From contig CAZBDT010000036.1 of assembly GCA_964490745.1 (NCBI GenBank), positions 1-17,873 of the forward strand: a DNA stretch of 17,873 nucleotides, written 5' to 3'. This document shows, piece after piece, positions 6,734-15,250 of this stretch (its first letter is position 1; each line of letters opens with the position of its first letter). The notes below the pieces were generated by a model, which searched no databases, had not been told where the DNA came from, and was given only the letters and a program-made list of their open reading frames with translations. The stretch comes from Litorimonas sp964490745. GTDB lineage: Bacteria > Pseudomonadota > Alphaproteobacteria > Caulobacterales > Maricaulaceae. Both the position numbers and the translations under genes were made by a program.

Positions 6734-6741
6734 CAAATCTA

Positions 6742-8667
6742 TTATTTGATATCCTTCGCCGTAGTCGCGCCGCCGATTGGCTTTGGCTTCCGCGTGGTTG
6801 GGACCGCCGAGACAGCTGGTTTGCTGCCGCCTGATCCATCCGGACGCTTTGGCTTGGTATCATTTTCGAGCAATGCCTTAATCTCATCGCCGGACAGCGT
6901 TTCATATTCCAGAAGGGCTTCGGCGAGTTTGACCCAATCTTTCTTTTTCTTTTTCAAGATAGCAAGAGCCGTCTGATGCGCCTCTGTAATGAAGCGCTTA
7001 ATCTCGGTTTCAATCAACTTGGCCGTATCCGGTGAGATGGCGGAACCACGTCCGATACCCGGAACAAAAGACCCATTATCTTGTTGCTTATAAGCAATCG
7101 GACCGATTTCATCTGACAGACCCCACTCCGTGACCATAGCCGTCGCAATCCGCGTGACCTGCTCAATATCAGAGCTGGCACCGGATGTGACCTTATCATA
7201 ACCGAAGTGAAGTTCTTCCGCTGCACGGCCACCCATCGCCATCGCCATGCGGGCAATCATCTCTTGCCGAGACTGGCTGATCTGGTCGCGTTCCGGCAGA
7301 TATTGAACCATACCCAGCGCACGACCGCGTGGAATGATCGTCGCCTTATGGATCGGCAAGCTGCCTTCCATGTTGAGGCCGACAATCGCATGTCCAGCTT
7401 CGTGATAGGCTGTGTTCTCACGCTCTTCATCCGTCATGGAAAGCGTACGACGCTCTGCGCCCATCAAGACCTTATCCCGCGCATCTTCAAATTCACGCTG
7501 CGTGATCTTGAGCTTGTTCCGACGTGCAGAGAGCAAGGCCGCTTCATTGACAAGGTTCATCAAATCCGCGCCAGAGAAGCCCGGCGTACCGCGTGCGATA
7601 TATTTGATTTCGACGTCTGCCGCGATGGGCTTGCCCTTCAAATGGACCTCAAGGATTTTCTCGCGGCCCTGAATATCCGGATATGGCACTTCGATTTGAC
7701 GGTCGAAACGGCCCGGACGCAAGAGCGCTTTGTCCAGCACGTCAGGACGGTTCGTCGCGGCAATGATGATAATGCCTTCATCACCTTCAAATCCGTCCAT
7801 TTCAACAAGGAGCTGGTTCAAAGTCTGCTCGCGCTCTTCGTGACCGCCGGATGTCCCGACACCGCGATGACGGCCAACCGCATCAATCTCGTCAATAAAG
7901 ATGATACATGGCGCCTGCTTCCGCGCTTCGGCAAACATTTCGCGCACGCGAGATGCACCCACACCGACAAACATCTCAACAAAGTCAGAGCCTGAAATTG
8001 TGTAGAACGGAACACCCGCCTCACCCGCAACGGCGCGCGCCAGCAAGGTCTTACCTGTACCCGGAGGCCCCACAAGCAATGCACCTGTTGGGATTTTCGC
8101 ACCTAAGCGTGTAAAGCGTGTTGGATCTTTCAAAAACTCGACAACTTCCTTGAGGTCTTCTTTCGCAGCTTCGACACCTGCGACATCATCAAATGTTTTT
8201 CGCTGGTGGTTCTCAGTCAGCAGCTTGGCTTTGGATTTGCCGAAGCTCATCGCACCGCCGCGTCCGCCGCCTTGCATGTTTCTGAAGAAGAGTAAGAATA
8301 GACCCGCAATCAACAGAATAGGCAAAATCCCAACGAGAAGGCTTCCCAACATGCTTGGGTTTCTTTGCTCCTCATATTCATAGGCAACATCAGACCCGGC
8401 AAAGACTTCGTCAGCATCCAGATTAAACTGCCCGATATTCGTCTTATATTTTTCGCCGTTCGACAATGTTCCGGTAATAATGCCTTTGTCTGTGTCGATC
8501 AGTCCCGTTTGAACTTCACCTGCTGCGACACGCTGTTGGAGCTGCGAATAGGTTATCTCATCCTTCGCCGTCCCCTCCATGGGAGCGTTACTGGCGGCGA
8601 CCATTGCAAGCAGCAAAGCAATAACAATGCCCCAAACAATGAAATTACGAGTATTAGCGTTTTTCAT
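6742..8667 (-). CDS. ftsH: ATP-dependent zinc metalloprotease FtsH
   Basis: Hexameric inner-membrane AAA+ protease that extracts and degrades membrane proteins and regulators. The 641-aa chain has TM1 at about 8-26, a periplasmic domain (30-104), and TM2 at about 106-128. The AAA module carries Walker A GPPGTGKT (200-207), Walker B IIFIDE (255-260), and a second region of homology with ATNRPDVLD and arginine fingers in RPGRFDR (317-323). The zinc site is HEAGH (422-426), with the likely third ligand Asp500. The tail after about 605 is Lys/Pro/Gly-rich and poorly conserved. ATG 8667 has AAAGG upstream at good spacing; the site overlaps a small palindrome ACCTTTAAGGT (8679-8689). The gene follows tilS after 99 nt, which may hold its own promoter, and ends in a strong terminator. 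Confidence 0.98.
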   Translation of the reverse strand: MKNANTRNFIVWGIVIALLLAMVAASNAPMEGTAKDEITYSQLQQRVAAGEVQTGLIDTDKGIITGTLSNGEKYKTNIGQFNLDADEVFAGSDVAYEYEEQRNPSMLGSLLVGILPILLIAGLFLLFFRNMQGGGRGGAMSFGKSKAKLLTENHQRKTFDDVAGVEAAKEDLKEVVEFLKDPTRFTRLGAKIPTGALLVGPPGTGKTLLARAVAGEAGVPFYTISGSDFVEMFVGVGASRVREMFAEARKQAPCIIFIDEIDAVGRHRGVGTSGGHEEREQTLNQLLVEMDGFEGDEGIIIIAATNRPDVLDKALLRPGRFDRQIEVPYPDIQGREKILEVHLKGKPIAADVEIKYIARGTPGFSGADLMNLVNEAALLSARRNKLKITQREFEDARDKVLMGAERRTLSMTDEERENTAYHEAGHAIVGLNMEGSLPIHKATIIPRGRALGMVQYLPERDQISQSRQEMIARMAMAMGGRAAEELHFGYDKVTSGASSDIEQVTRIATAMVTEWGLSDEIGPIAYKQQDNGSFVPGIGRGSAISPDTAKLIETEIKRFITEAHQTALAILKKKKKDWVKLAEALLEYETLSGDEIKALLENDTKPKRPDGSGGSKPAVSAVPTTRKPKPIGGATTAKDIK

Positions 8668-8766
8668 GTGATGTACGACCTTTAAGGTTCAGGTTTATTG
8701 GCTTCTTAACATATGGGACGCCGAAGCTCAAAAGAAAGCGTTCAGCTGACATGCTTTTCATACGAT

Positions 8767-10026
8767 TCAGATCGAAACACAGCCTGCCTTTTCAAACAGA
8801 GCTTGCAAGCGTAGAGCCGAACTCGCAACGGAACTGACATATTTAGTTTCGCAGGCACCAAAACCGACAGCGTCGCTCCCTTTAAAATAGATAGGAAGGG
8901 TTGGCCTAACCTCAGCGGGTAAATCGAAAAGCGCTTTAAATTCAGTCAATTGACGTAAGTTTTGCAAATGGCCCTGGGCCGCCTCTACGCGCACATCATC
9001 AGTTTTAGCACGGCAGAAAAAACGTCCGCCCCAAAGCGTGAGATGTTTCTTTTTCAAAGTTAATGGCTTCAGTTTTGCCACGTCATGCCGTCCCGTGGTC
9101 GCGACTTTGTCGCGTACGCACACGAAAGCGTGACCATTTGACCGAGCGATTTTCACAACCCAAGCCCCTGCTAAGGTCGAAGCCTTGAAATTTGGTGCCG
9201 CCATCATCGCGCAGAGTCGCGCTCGTTTTGCCGCATCAATAGGGCCGCCCTGCCCTGATACTGCGTTCAGAATGTGTAGCATAAGCTCAACAGGCGGCGG
9301 ATCGGATAGCTTGATAAATCCATGCGGGCTGATATGGGCAAAACGCTCTAGCCACGCCTTCAAATCTTGGCGTTCCATAATAAGCCGCATGCGGGCCGTT
9401 TTCTGCTGAGCTAACAAATCCCGACGCAAATTTTGATCTGCGGCTAAAGCTTGGCGCGCTCTCACCCGTGTAAAGTCCCGATTTTCATTGGAGGGGTCAT
9501 CAATATAGGTGAGATCATGCGTCCTATTATAGGCCCGAATATCAGCACGAGATACGCCGAGCCACGGACGATGCAAGGTCACACCCGCCAAAGCCGGCCA
9601 AAGCGGCGCATAGGCAGCGTCAGCCATACCCGCCAAACCGCGCCATCCCGTTTGTCGGTCTATTCGCATTAAGAGCGTTTCCGCCTGATCATCTTCCGTA
9701 TGAGCCGTGATCAAATGCTTCAAATTTTCCTCTCGGCACATCTCTCCCATAGCAGCATATCGATATTCACGGGCTTTGACTTGGATCGCCGATGAAACAC
9801 CGTCATGAGACCAGCGCTGCGTTCTGACTTGATAACCTAAGCTACGCGCAAAATCTGCGGCCTGCTTAACTTCCAGATCACTGCCGGGGCGAAGCGCATG
9901 ATCTATGATAAAAGCATGAGTGATCGCCGCATTGTCGCGGCAGGCATGGAGTAAAGCCGTGCTATCACCACCGCCGGAAAAAGCAATGGCCGCAGTTGCA
10001 TTGAGATTAACGGGCGGGAGTTTCAC
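8767..10026 (-). CDS. tilS: tRNA(Ile)-lysidine synthase
   Basis: PP-loop ATPase that converts C34 of tRNA-Ile(CAU) to lysidine, making the tRNA read AUA as Ile. The 419 residues include the N-type PP-loop AIAFSGGGDST (13-23), HALRPGSD (43-50), AHTEDDQAETLLMR (108-121, a TilS hallmark), GWRGLAGM (127-134), RPWLGVSR (153-160) and DDPSNENRDFTRVR (176-189). The C-terminal third is less conserved, as usual. The start is GTG 10026, nine nt after the cpoB stop, with GGGGAG only a few bases before it, so translation is probably coupled to cpoB. The position between cpoB and ftsH is the common alphaproteobacterial arrangement. Confidence 0.94.
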   Translation of the reverse strand: MKLPPVNLNATAAIAFSGGGDSTALLHACRDNAAITHAFIIDHALRPGSDLEVKQAADFARSLGYQVRTQRWSHDGVSSAIQVKAREYRYAAMGEMCREENLKHLITAHTEDDQAETLLMRIDRQTGWRGLAGMADAAYAPLWPALAGVTLHRPWLGVSRADIRAYNRTHDLTYIDDPSNENRDFTRVRARQALAADQNLRRDLLAQQKTARMRLIMERQDLKAWLERFAHISPHGFIKLSDPPPVELMLHILNAVSGQGGPIDAAKRARLCAMMAAPNFKASTLAGAWVVKIARSNGHAFVCVRDKVATTGRHDVAKLKPLTLKKKHLTLWGGRFFCRAKTDDVRVEAAQGHLQNLRQLTEFKALFDLPAEVRPTLPIYFKGSDAVGFGACETKYVSSVASSALRLQALFEKAGCVSI

Positions 10027-10035
10027 TTCTCCCCG

Positions 10036-10926
10036 TTAACATCCAGCGCGGACAGCTTCCAGTTTGGCTTTATCTTTCACCGTAGGCGACGCATTTGGAT
10101 ATTGCTGGGGTAAGCTGGCCAAGGTGGCGCAAGAATCTTGAACTTTGCCCAATTCCCGCAACGCGCCTGCCAATCGAACCATGGCATCAGGCGCTTTTAC
10201 GCCGCGCGGGTCGCGCTTCATGCTCGTGATGTAAGCATCCGCCGCATCGGCATATCCACCGCGGACATAATAACTTTCACCCAGATAATAATTCATCTCT
10301 CCAACATCCGCAGCGTCCGGGTTGAATTGAAGATATTGCTTAATCGAAGTTTGTGCCCCGATAAAATCACCTTCGGCCAAGAGCTGTTTTCCGACTTGAC
10401 CAAGTTGCGCCACATCATTTGGCGGAGGTGCAGCTGGGGACGGCGTGCTCTGCCCTATGACTAGTGGCGCTTGCCTGAAAGTTGGCGCACCGCCAAGAGG
10501 GTCCAATGGCGTCGTTGGTCCTAAAGTCACTGGCCCGGTTCGCATTGGAACGGGGCGGGTTTGTTCTTGCGCGATGAGATCAACTGCATCCAAATGAATT
10601 TTCATCCGACCCGCCAAATCTTGAATAATTTGCAGTTCTGTGCGTAACTGCATGACTTCGCCTTTCAACCCGTCACGCTCATAAGCGACGCGCTCTAGCT
10701 CGCCGCGCAAGGCGCGTTGTGAGGATTCAAGCGCGTCAATTCGCGCCATTAACCGTTCTGCGGCCGGATCGCCCGTCAACATACGCGATTCAAGTCGCGT
10801 CAAACGTTCAGCTAAAGCAGTATTCTGCGCCGCTAGTTCTTTTTTTGATTGCGCTTGAGCGGGAGCGGCAATCAAAGAACTTGTCGCCAGAAAAGCAACG
10901 CAGGCGAGTTTAAGAAGATTAGGCAT
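10036..10926 (-). CDS. cpoB: Tol-Pal system protein CpoB (YbgF)
   Basis: Periplasmic partner of TolA that coordinates outer-membrane constriction with peptidoglycan synthesis in studied species. ATG 10926 is chosen because GAGGAGG lies 5 nt upstream and the protein then starts with a signal peptide (MPNLLKLACVAFLATSSLIA, cleavage near AQAQ). A start at 10986 would add 20 non-signal residues. The 296-aa protein has a predicted coiled coil after the signal (LAAQNTALAERLTRLESRM and on to about 110), a Pro/Gly/Thr linker (about 125-165), then TPR-like helices from AQLGQVGKQLLAEGDF to the end (LGESYYVRGGYADAADAY, ALRELGKVQDSCATL). This order is the YbgF/CpoB layout. It lies 125 nt after pal and just before tilS. 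Confidence 0.9.
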   Translation of the reverse strand: MPNLLKLACVAFLATSSLIAAPAQAQSKKELAAQNTALAERLTRLESRMLTGDPAAERLMARIDALESSQRALRGELERVAYERDGLKGEVMQLRTELQIIQDLAGRMKIHLDAVDLIAQEQTRPVPMRTGPVTLGPTTPLDPLGGAPTFRQAPLVIGQSTPSPAAPPPNDVAQLGQVGKQLLAEGDFIGAQTSIKQYLQFNPDAADVGEMNYYLGESYYVRGGYADAADAYITSMKRDPRGVKAPDAMVRLAGALRELGKVQDSCATLASLPQQYPNASPTVKDKAKLEAVRAGC

Positions 10927-10972
10927 ACTGGCCTCCTCGGACAGATGTAACATGCGAACAGGATTTTGCTTA

Positions 10973-10984
10973 GCCAATATTGGC
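10973..10984. promoter_or_regulatory. 12-bp perfect palindrome in the pal-cpoB gap
   Basis: GCCAATATTGGC is a perfect palindrome 46 nt upstream of the cpoB ATG, in a 125-nt gap long enough to hold a separate promoter. It may be an operator or a chance dyad; no second copy is seen. Confidence 0.25.
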
Positions 10985-11051
10985 AAATAAGATGACTTAA
11001 ATTGCAGTCAGACTCATAAACGCGGCTTAACCAAATCCACGTTGCAAAAGT

Positions 11052-11639
11052 TTAGCTGACACCATTTATACGCAAATTTGTATAACCATTTCGGTTACGC
11101 GCCCAACCAGATTCTGATGGACGTGCATCAATCGGACGTTCCTTCCCGTAAGAAATTGTCCGCAGGCGATTAGGCGCAATCCCTTGGCTGACCAAAAAGG
11201 CTTTCACACTATCTGCACGACGCGCGCCTAAAGCCAGATTATATTCGCGGGTTCCGCGTTCATCGGCATGGCCTTCAATCACGGCAGTCGATTTATCATA
11301 AATTTTCAACCAATTTGCCTGACGTCGCAAAACATCTCTAGCTTCGGGGGAGAGATCATATTGATCATAGCCGAAAAAGACTCGCGGCTCTCCGCCGGAT
11401 TGAAATGCAAAATCTTCTTCGGACCCTGGTGTTGGTAAATTGGGATCAGGAAGCACTTCGCCCATAGGTTCAGGCAGGGGTTGAACGACGGGCGGCGCCA
11501 TCGGTTCTTGAGTAACTGGCGCTGGCGCTTCCATTGTCGGTTCAGGTTCTGGTGTCACAACTTCGGGAAGAGGGTCAGGTTTAGTCGCACATGCGCTCAA
11601 TACCAAAAGGGCTGCGCCACCCATTAGATAATGTTTCAT
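11052..11639 (-). CDS. pal: Peptidoglycan-associated lipoprotein Pal
   Basis: Outer-membrane lipoprotein that binds peptidoglycan and TolB; end point of the Tol-Pal machine. Two adjacent ATGs exist (11642 and 11639). The second has better spacing (6 nt) from AAGGAG, and the choice shifts length by one residue (195 or 196). The signal ends in the lipobox LSAC with Cys17, and Ala at +2 fits outer-membrane sorting. Residues about 20-75 are a Pro/Glu-rich linker. The OmpA-C-like domain follows: VFFGYDQYDLSPEA, then AVIEGHADERGTREYNLALG (diaminopimelate-binding region), RRADSVKAFLVSQGI, and a closing NRNGYTNLRIN. It is preceded by tolB at 138 nt, a gap that may carry a second promoter. Confidence 0.95.
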   Translation of the reverse strand: MKHYLMGGAALLVLSACATKPDPLPEVVTPEPEPTMEAPAPVTQEPMAPPVVQPLPEPMGEVLPDPNLPTPGSEEDFAFQSGGEPRVFFGYDQYDLSPEARDVLRRQANWLKIYDKSTAVIEGHADERGTREYNLALGARRADSVKAFLVSQGIAPNRLRTISYGKERPIDARPSESGWARNRNGYTNLRINGVS

Positions 11640-11777
11640 CATTCACTCCTTAATTCGCAGCGTATAATTTGCCCCGCCGCATATTTCTTTAAACGCAGGG
11701 TTTAGGCCGCAATCAAGGCCGAATTTTGTCAATATGGCCTTTTTGTGTTACAAATTACAAAGGTCGTGCGCTTTCGC

Positions 11778-13100
11778 TTAAGGTAAAAGCGGAGACCAAG
11801 CCGGATCAGATGCCATGCCGGGCGTCTCAACACGTCGTAAATTTTGACCCGTTAAATCAACAGACCAAATTTCAGAGCGCCTGTCTTTTCCGCGATACCC
11901 CCTGGAAAAAATGATAACGCGCCCATTGGGGCTCCATGTCGGGCTTTCATCTATGAAGCTCTCGCTCAAAATACGTTCATTTTTTCCGTCAACATCCATA
12001 ACGCCGATACCGATTTTCCCTTTATAGCTTCGGGCAAAGGCAATTTTGTCTCCGCGCGGGCTCCAGATCGGGGCCGTATATCGACCTTTGCCAAAGCTGA
12101 TACGACGTACATTTTTGCCATTCGCATCCATCGTATAAAGTTGAGGCGATCCGCCACGGTCAGAATTAAAGACAATTTTCTTGCCATCGGGCGAATAACT
12201 CGCCGACACGTCAATTGCAGGGTCCGTTGTCAAGCGTGTGGTGCTACGCGATGTGAGGTCCATTACATAGACGTCAGAATTTCCGCGTCGCTCCATCGTC
12301 AATATAAGACTTTTCCCATCAGGCGAGAGATGCGGCGCGTATGTCATGCCCGGGAAATCACCCAACAATTCGCGTCGACCCGTTTCAATGTCCAACAAAT
12401 ACACATTGGGGTTCTGGTCTTCATAACTCATATACACAATCGTTTGCGCATTTGGAGAAAAGCGAGGCGTCAGGACAAGATCATCGCCGCCGAGCAAATA
12501 GATTGGGTTCGCCCCGTCTTGATCCATGATCGCAAGGCGTTTCTTTCGGTTCAAAACCGGACCGCGCTCATCAATAAAGACGATGCGAGAATCGAAATAT
12601 CCACTTTCACCTGTAAGCGCTTCATAAATTGCATCAGAGGCTTTATGCGCCGTTCTGCGCCAATTATCCGGTGTCGTCGCGAAACGCACACCCTTCAATT
12701 GTTCTCCCGCAAAGACATCCCACAAACGAAACTCAACCAGAATACGGCTGGTACTCTCCGTCTTAATTCGACCGGAGACCAACGCATCCGCTTTAATCAC
12801 GCGCCAATCCGCAAAGGTAGGTTTGTAATCAATATTGGTTTGGGTTTCCAAAAAGCTGGCGGGATCAAGGGCGCGGAAGAGACCGGAACGCTCAAGATCA
12901 GCGCGGATGACATCCGCGATTTGCGCGCCAAAATCTCGCTCGGATTGGGTCGCAGCTAAGAAATCGGGAATTGCAATTTGAACCGGATCCAAATTCCCTT
13001 TGGTGATGTCAATTTCAAGCTGGGCCTGAGCTGCCCCACTAAAAACCAACGCTGTAAGAAACGCCGCTAGGACAGAAAACAATCGGGTGAAATAAGTCAT
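11778..13100 (-). CDS. tolB: Tol-Pal system periplasmic protein TolB
   Basis: Periplasmic beta-propeller that binds Pal and, through its N-terminus, TolA. The 440-aa precursor has a signal peptide (LAAFLTALVFSGAAQAQ, cleaved near residue 26). The mature N-terminus is LEIDITKGNLDPVQIAIPDF, followed by the TolB N-terminal domain (to about 165). A six-bladed propeller follows, with PD40 repeats beginning SPNAQTIVY (about 215), SPDGKSLIL (259), SPDGKKIVF (303), SPRGDKIAF (347) and SPNGRVIIF (390). It ends in WSPLLP. It starts 12 nt after the tolA stop, without a strong ribosome-binding site, so coupling to tolA is likely. The large antisense frame inside it (12141-12959, plus strand) is a shadow. 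Confidence 0.97.
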   Translation of the reverse strand: MTYFTRLFSVLAAFLTALVFSGAAQAQLEIDITKGNLDPVQIAIPDFLAATQSERDFGAQIADVIRADLERSGLFRALDPASFLETQTNIDYKPTFADWRVIKADALVSGRIKTESTSRILVEFRLWDVFAGEQLKGVRFATTPDNWRRTAHKASDAIYEALTGESGYFDSRIVFIDERGPVLNRKKRLAIMDQDGANPIYLLGGDDLVLTPRFSPNAQTIVYMSYEDQNPNVYLLDIETGRRELLGDFPGMTYAPHLSPDGKSLILTMERRGNSDVYVMDLTSRSTTRLTTDPAIDVSASYSPDGKKIVFNSDRGGSPQLYTMDANGKNVRRISFGKGRYTAPIWSPRGDKIAFARSYKGKIGIGVMDVDGKNERILSESFIDESPTWSPNGRVIIFSRGYRGKDRRSEIWSVDLTGQNLRRVETPGMASDPAWSPLLP

Positions 13101-13112
13101 AAAGGTCAGTCT

Positions 13113-13946
13113 TTATAATTGCGGACGCAAATTCAAGATAAGTTCTCTCCATATTCCGTAACGCTCTTCAGGCAGAAAATCATAAGGCGCACATTTATTC
13201 GCGGCGGCGATAGCACCCCGTTCGGCTATGTCCCAATACTCATTCCCCGGGGAAAGGCGACGAGAGGCGGCCTGATCAATCAGAGTAACACTTTCAACAT
13301 AACCACCAATGACGAGTTTAACATTCAACCTGACCTGTAAATTTTCAGCATCTTTCGCGGCCGCCGGCATGCGCCAGCATTTATACATCGCATTCGCAAC
13401 CAAATCCGCCTCTGTCGCAGAGAGACCGCTGCCTTCGCCTTCCGCGCGTCGGGCAATATCTTCAAAGCGGGCCTGAGCGCTTTCGCTCTCTAAGGCAATT
13501 TGTTGATTGGCTTCGGGCGCCGTTTCCCGCGTTTTGTCAATCAGTCCCGCCAAAGCGTCCAAGTCAAAACTGGGTGGCTCGGGCGTAGGATCAGGCTCGG
13601 GAACATCCACCAGCTCAGCCTCATCCTCCGAAATTTCAGGTGTAATCTCGACCGTCTTCTCTACGGGTTGTTCAGTTGGAGAAACATTCAACTCCGGCGC
13701 AACCTCTTCCACATTTTCCATAGGAGTCGGCGTTGTCATAATCTCCGGCGGCTCTTCAGGCACGATCTTTTTCGGCGGTTTAATAGCCGCAGAGACATTC
13801 GTTTCCGGCGCAACTGTTAGAATTTCCACAGGAATAATCTTCGCTTCCGCAAGCGGTCCCGCCTTGGCGGCAAAAAAACTAAAGCCGCCAAATACGCCGA
13901 TATGCAAGGCGAGTGATATGGGGAGACCGAATTTAATTGCCCGCAC
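13113..13946 (-). CDS. tolA: TolA, TonB/TolA C-terminal domain envelope protein
   Basis: Inner-membrane protein that spans the periplasm and transmits TolQR energy to TolB-Pal. The start is GTG 13946, inside the end of tolR (14-nt overlap). The single N-terminal TM (about 8-28) contains SLALHIGV, matching the Ser/His helix face that contacts TolQR. The middle (about 40-130) is Pro/Glu/Thr-rich and acidic rather than the Lys/Ala-rich helical rod of E. coli TolA. The C-terminal domain starts near LSATEADLVANAMYKCW and has two cysteines (190 and 252, KCW and NKCAPYDFLP), likely the domain's conserved disulfide. It ends WRELILNLRPQL. Position between tolR and tolB supports the call, since sequence conservation of TolA is generally low. 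Confidence 0.92.
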   Translation of the reverse strand: MRAIKFGLPISLALHIGVFGGFSFFAAKAGPLAEAKIIPVEILTVAPETNVSAAIKPPKKIVPEEPPEIMTTPTPMENVEEVAPELNVSPTEQPVEKTVEITPEISEDEAELVDVPEPDPTPEPPSFDLDALAGLIDKTRETAPEANQQIALESESAQARFEDIARRAEGEGSGLSATEADLVANAMYKCWRMPAAAKDAENLQVRLNVKLVIGGYVESVTLIDQAASRRLSPGNEYWDIAERGAIAAANKCAPYDFLPEERYGIWRELILNLRPQL

Positions 13947-14385
13947 TCACAGGGTCAGTGACGAGACCTAGATTGGAAAATCCGGCTGCATTGACGCGCG
14001 CCATGACTTTCATCACAGACTCATAATCAGCCTGTCCATCCCCGCGAAGGTAGATGCGCTCATCATAGCCATTATTACTGATCGCAACGAGGCGTGTTGC
14101 CACATCGTCCAGTGCGATTTCGGTTTCTTGGATGAAAATTTCGCCCTCAGAATTCACCGTAATCGTGATGGGTTCCGTCTGCGACGGTAAAGACTTGGCA
14201 TCCGTTTTCGGCAGCTCAATCGGCACCCCGACACTCAGCAAGGGTGCCGCCACCATAAAGACAATGAGCAGCACCAACATAACATCGACGAGCGGTGTCA
14301 CGTTAATTTCGGCATTTAACCCTGTGCGTCGATGTCGACGCCGACCGGAGTTTTTCCCCACGCCTCTTTTGATTGACGCACCCAT
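13933..14385 (-). CDS. tolR: TolR, ExbD/TolR-type proton-channel subunit
   Basis: Inner-membrane partner of TolQ; the pair forms a proton-driven stator that energises TolA. The 150-aa protein has a basic cytoplasmic tail (RRRHRR, 15-20), then AEINVTPLVDVMLVLLIVFM. The single TM lies at about 32-52, with the essential proton-carrying Asp at residue 34. The periplasmic part shows GVPIELPKT, EPITITVNSEGEIFI, and RGDGQADYESVMKVM, all usual in the ExbD/TolR family. It starts 2 nt after the tolQ stop and overlaps tolA by 14 nt, so tolQ-tolR-tolA is one translationally linked unit. Confidence 0.97.
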   Translation of the reverse strand: MGASIKRGVGKNSGRRRHRRTGLNAEINVTPLVDVMLVLLIVFMVAAPLLSVGVPIELPKTDAKSLPSQTEPITITVNSEGEIFIQETEIALDDVATRLVAISNNGYDERIYLRGDGQADYESVMKVMARVNAAGFSNLGLVTDPVSAGN

Positions 14386-14387
14386 GT

Positions 14388-15119
14388 CTAAGTGCCTTTG
14401 CTCAGCTTACGGGAAAGGATGGCGGATAGTTCGTCCGCATAACCTTCCAAACGCCCGCCATATTTATCCAAATCCGCCGTAAACATATTGTAGAAAATCA
14501 GGGCTGGGATCGCTGCAATCAAACCAAGCGCCGTCGCAAACAAGGCTTCAGCGATACCGGGGGCGACAACAGAGAGGTTTGTATTCTGGCTGGCGGCAAT
14601 CGCGCGGAAGGCATTCATGATCCCCCAAACAGTTCCGAACAATCCGACAAATACAGAGGCCGAGGCGACTGTGGCCAAAACGGTCATGCCCCGCTCGGCT
14701 TTCGCCAGTTCACGGTTAATCACCAAATTCATCACACTATCAATCCGTTCATGTGTGGCACTTGATCGGCCTAAAACGCCTGTCGCGGCGTTGGCGCTGC
14801 GGCTTTCATTATATTCTCGCATGGCCGCCGCAAAAACGCGCGCCATAGGATCTCTCGTATCAGACCCTAAGGCGGCTGACAGGTCGTCCAATGTGCGCCC
14901 GGACCAGAATGTATCCTCAAAGGCTGTTGCACGACGTTTCAGCAAGGTGAACATGATAAATTTTTCGACCGCGACGACCCAAGACCAAATTGAGGCCAAA
15001 ATCAAAATAATCATCACAGATTTAACAACCCAATCCGCCATGAAAAATAGCGAAATGAACGAAAAATCCCCGCTATGTGCGTCGGCCAAAGGGCTGGCTT
15101 GAAATATAACGTGAATCAT
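14388..15119 (-). CDS. tolQ: TolQ, MotA/TolQ/ExbB proton-channel protein
   Basis: Inner-membrane stator protein of the Tol-Pal motor. ATG 15119 is preferred (GAGGA 6 nt upstream; 243 aa). A GTG at 15131 has no ribosome-binding site and would add four residues. There are three TM segments: about 33-52 (SVMIILILASIWSWVVAVEK), about 146-168 (SVFVGLFGTVWGIMNAF), and about 185-210 (APGIAEALFATALGLIAAIP, the family's most conserved stretch). A large cytoplasmic loop separates TM1 and TM2, and the C-terminus is basic. Unlike many relatives, no ybgC sits directly upstream; a 204-nt gap separates it from a divergent lipoprotein gene, so the tol promoter is expected within 15120-15320. Confidence 0.97.
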   Translation of the reverse strand: MIHVIFQASPLADAHSGDFSFISLFFMADWVVKSVMIILILASIWSWVVAVEKFIMFTLLKRRATAFEDTFWSGRTLDDLSAALGSDTRDPMARVFAAAMREYNESRSANAATGVLGRSSATHERIDSVMNLVINRELAKAERGMTVLATVASASVFVGLFGTVWGIMNAFRAIAASQNTNLSVVAPGIAEALFATALGLIAAIPALIFYNMFTADLDKYGGRLEGYADELSAILSRKLSKGT

Positions 15120-15250
15120 ATGTTTCCTCACTGGGAGCTAAGACTGTAATACTGGGGTTAGCGCCCCCATGCTAATGGTGCCAGTTAAGCGTTTGTAAGC
15201 TGTAATAACAAAACCTTAACCCTATACTTAAACCAATCACGGAATAATTC

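Noticed and set aside
7207..7995. Long plus-strand open frame (262 codons) opposite ftsH
   Set aside because: It lies fully antisense to a well-conserved ftsH region, shows no recognisable domain, and is the expected by-product of codon bias on the coding strand.
11018..11043. Imperfect AACGCGG/CCACGTT stem after pal as a terminator
   Set aside because: Only 7 pairs with a G-T wobble, an 11-nt loop and no T-tract, so it cannot be told from chance.
11727..11732. Exact TTGACA (minus strand) upstream of pal as a -35 box
   Set aside because: At normal spacing the -10 position reads CGGCCT, which does not fit; a lone -35 match is not enough.
11715..11745. AAGGCC...GGCCTT followed by TTTTG, a terminator-like signal on the plus strand
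   Set aside because: No plus-strand gene precedes it, the stem is only 6 bp with a 15-nt loop, and it lies in the tolB-pal gap on the non-coding strand.
12141..12959. Long plus-strand open frame (272 codons) opposite tolB
   Set aside because: Antisense to the conserved TolB propeller, rich in Arg/Ile/His as shadows often are, with no ribosome-binding site or domain.
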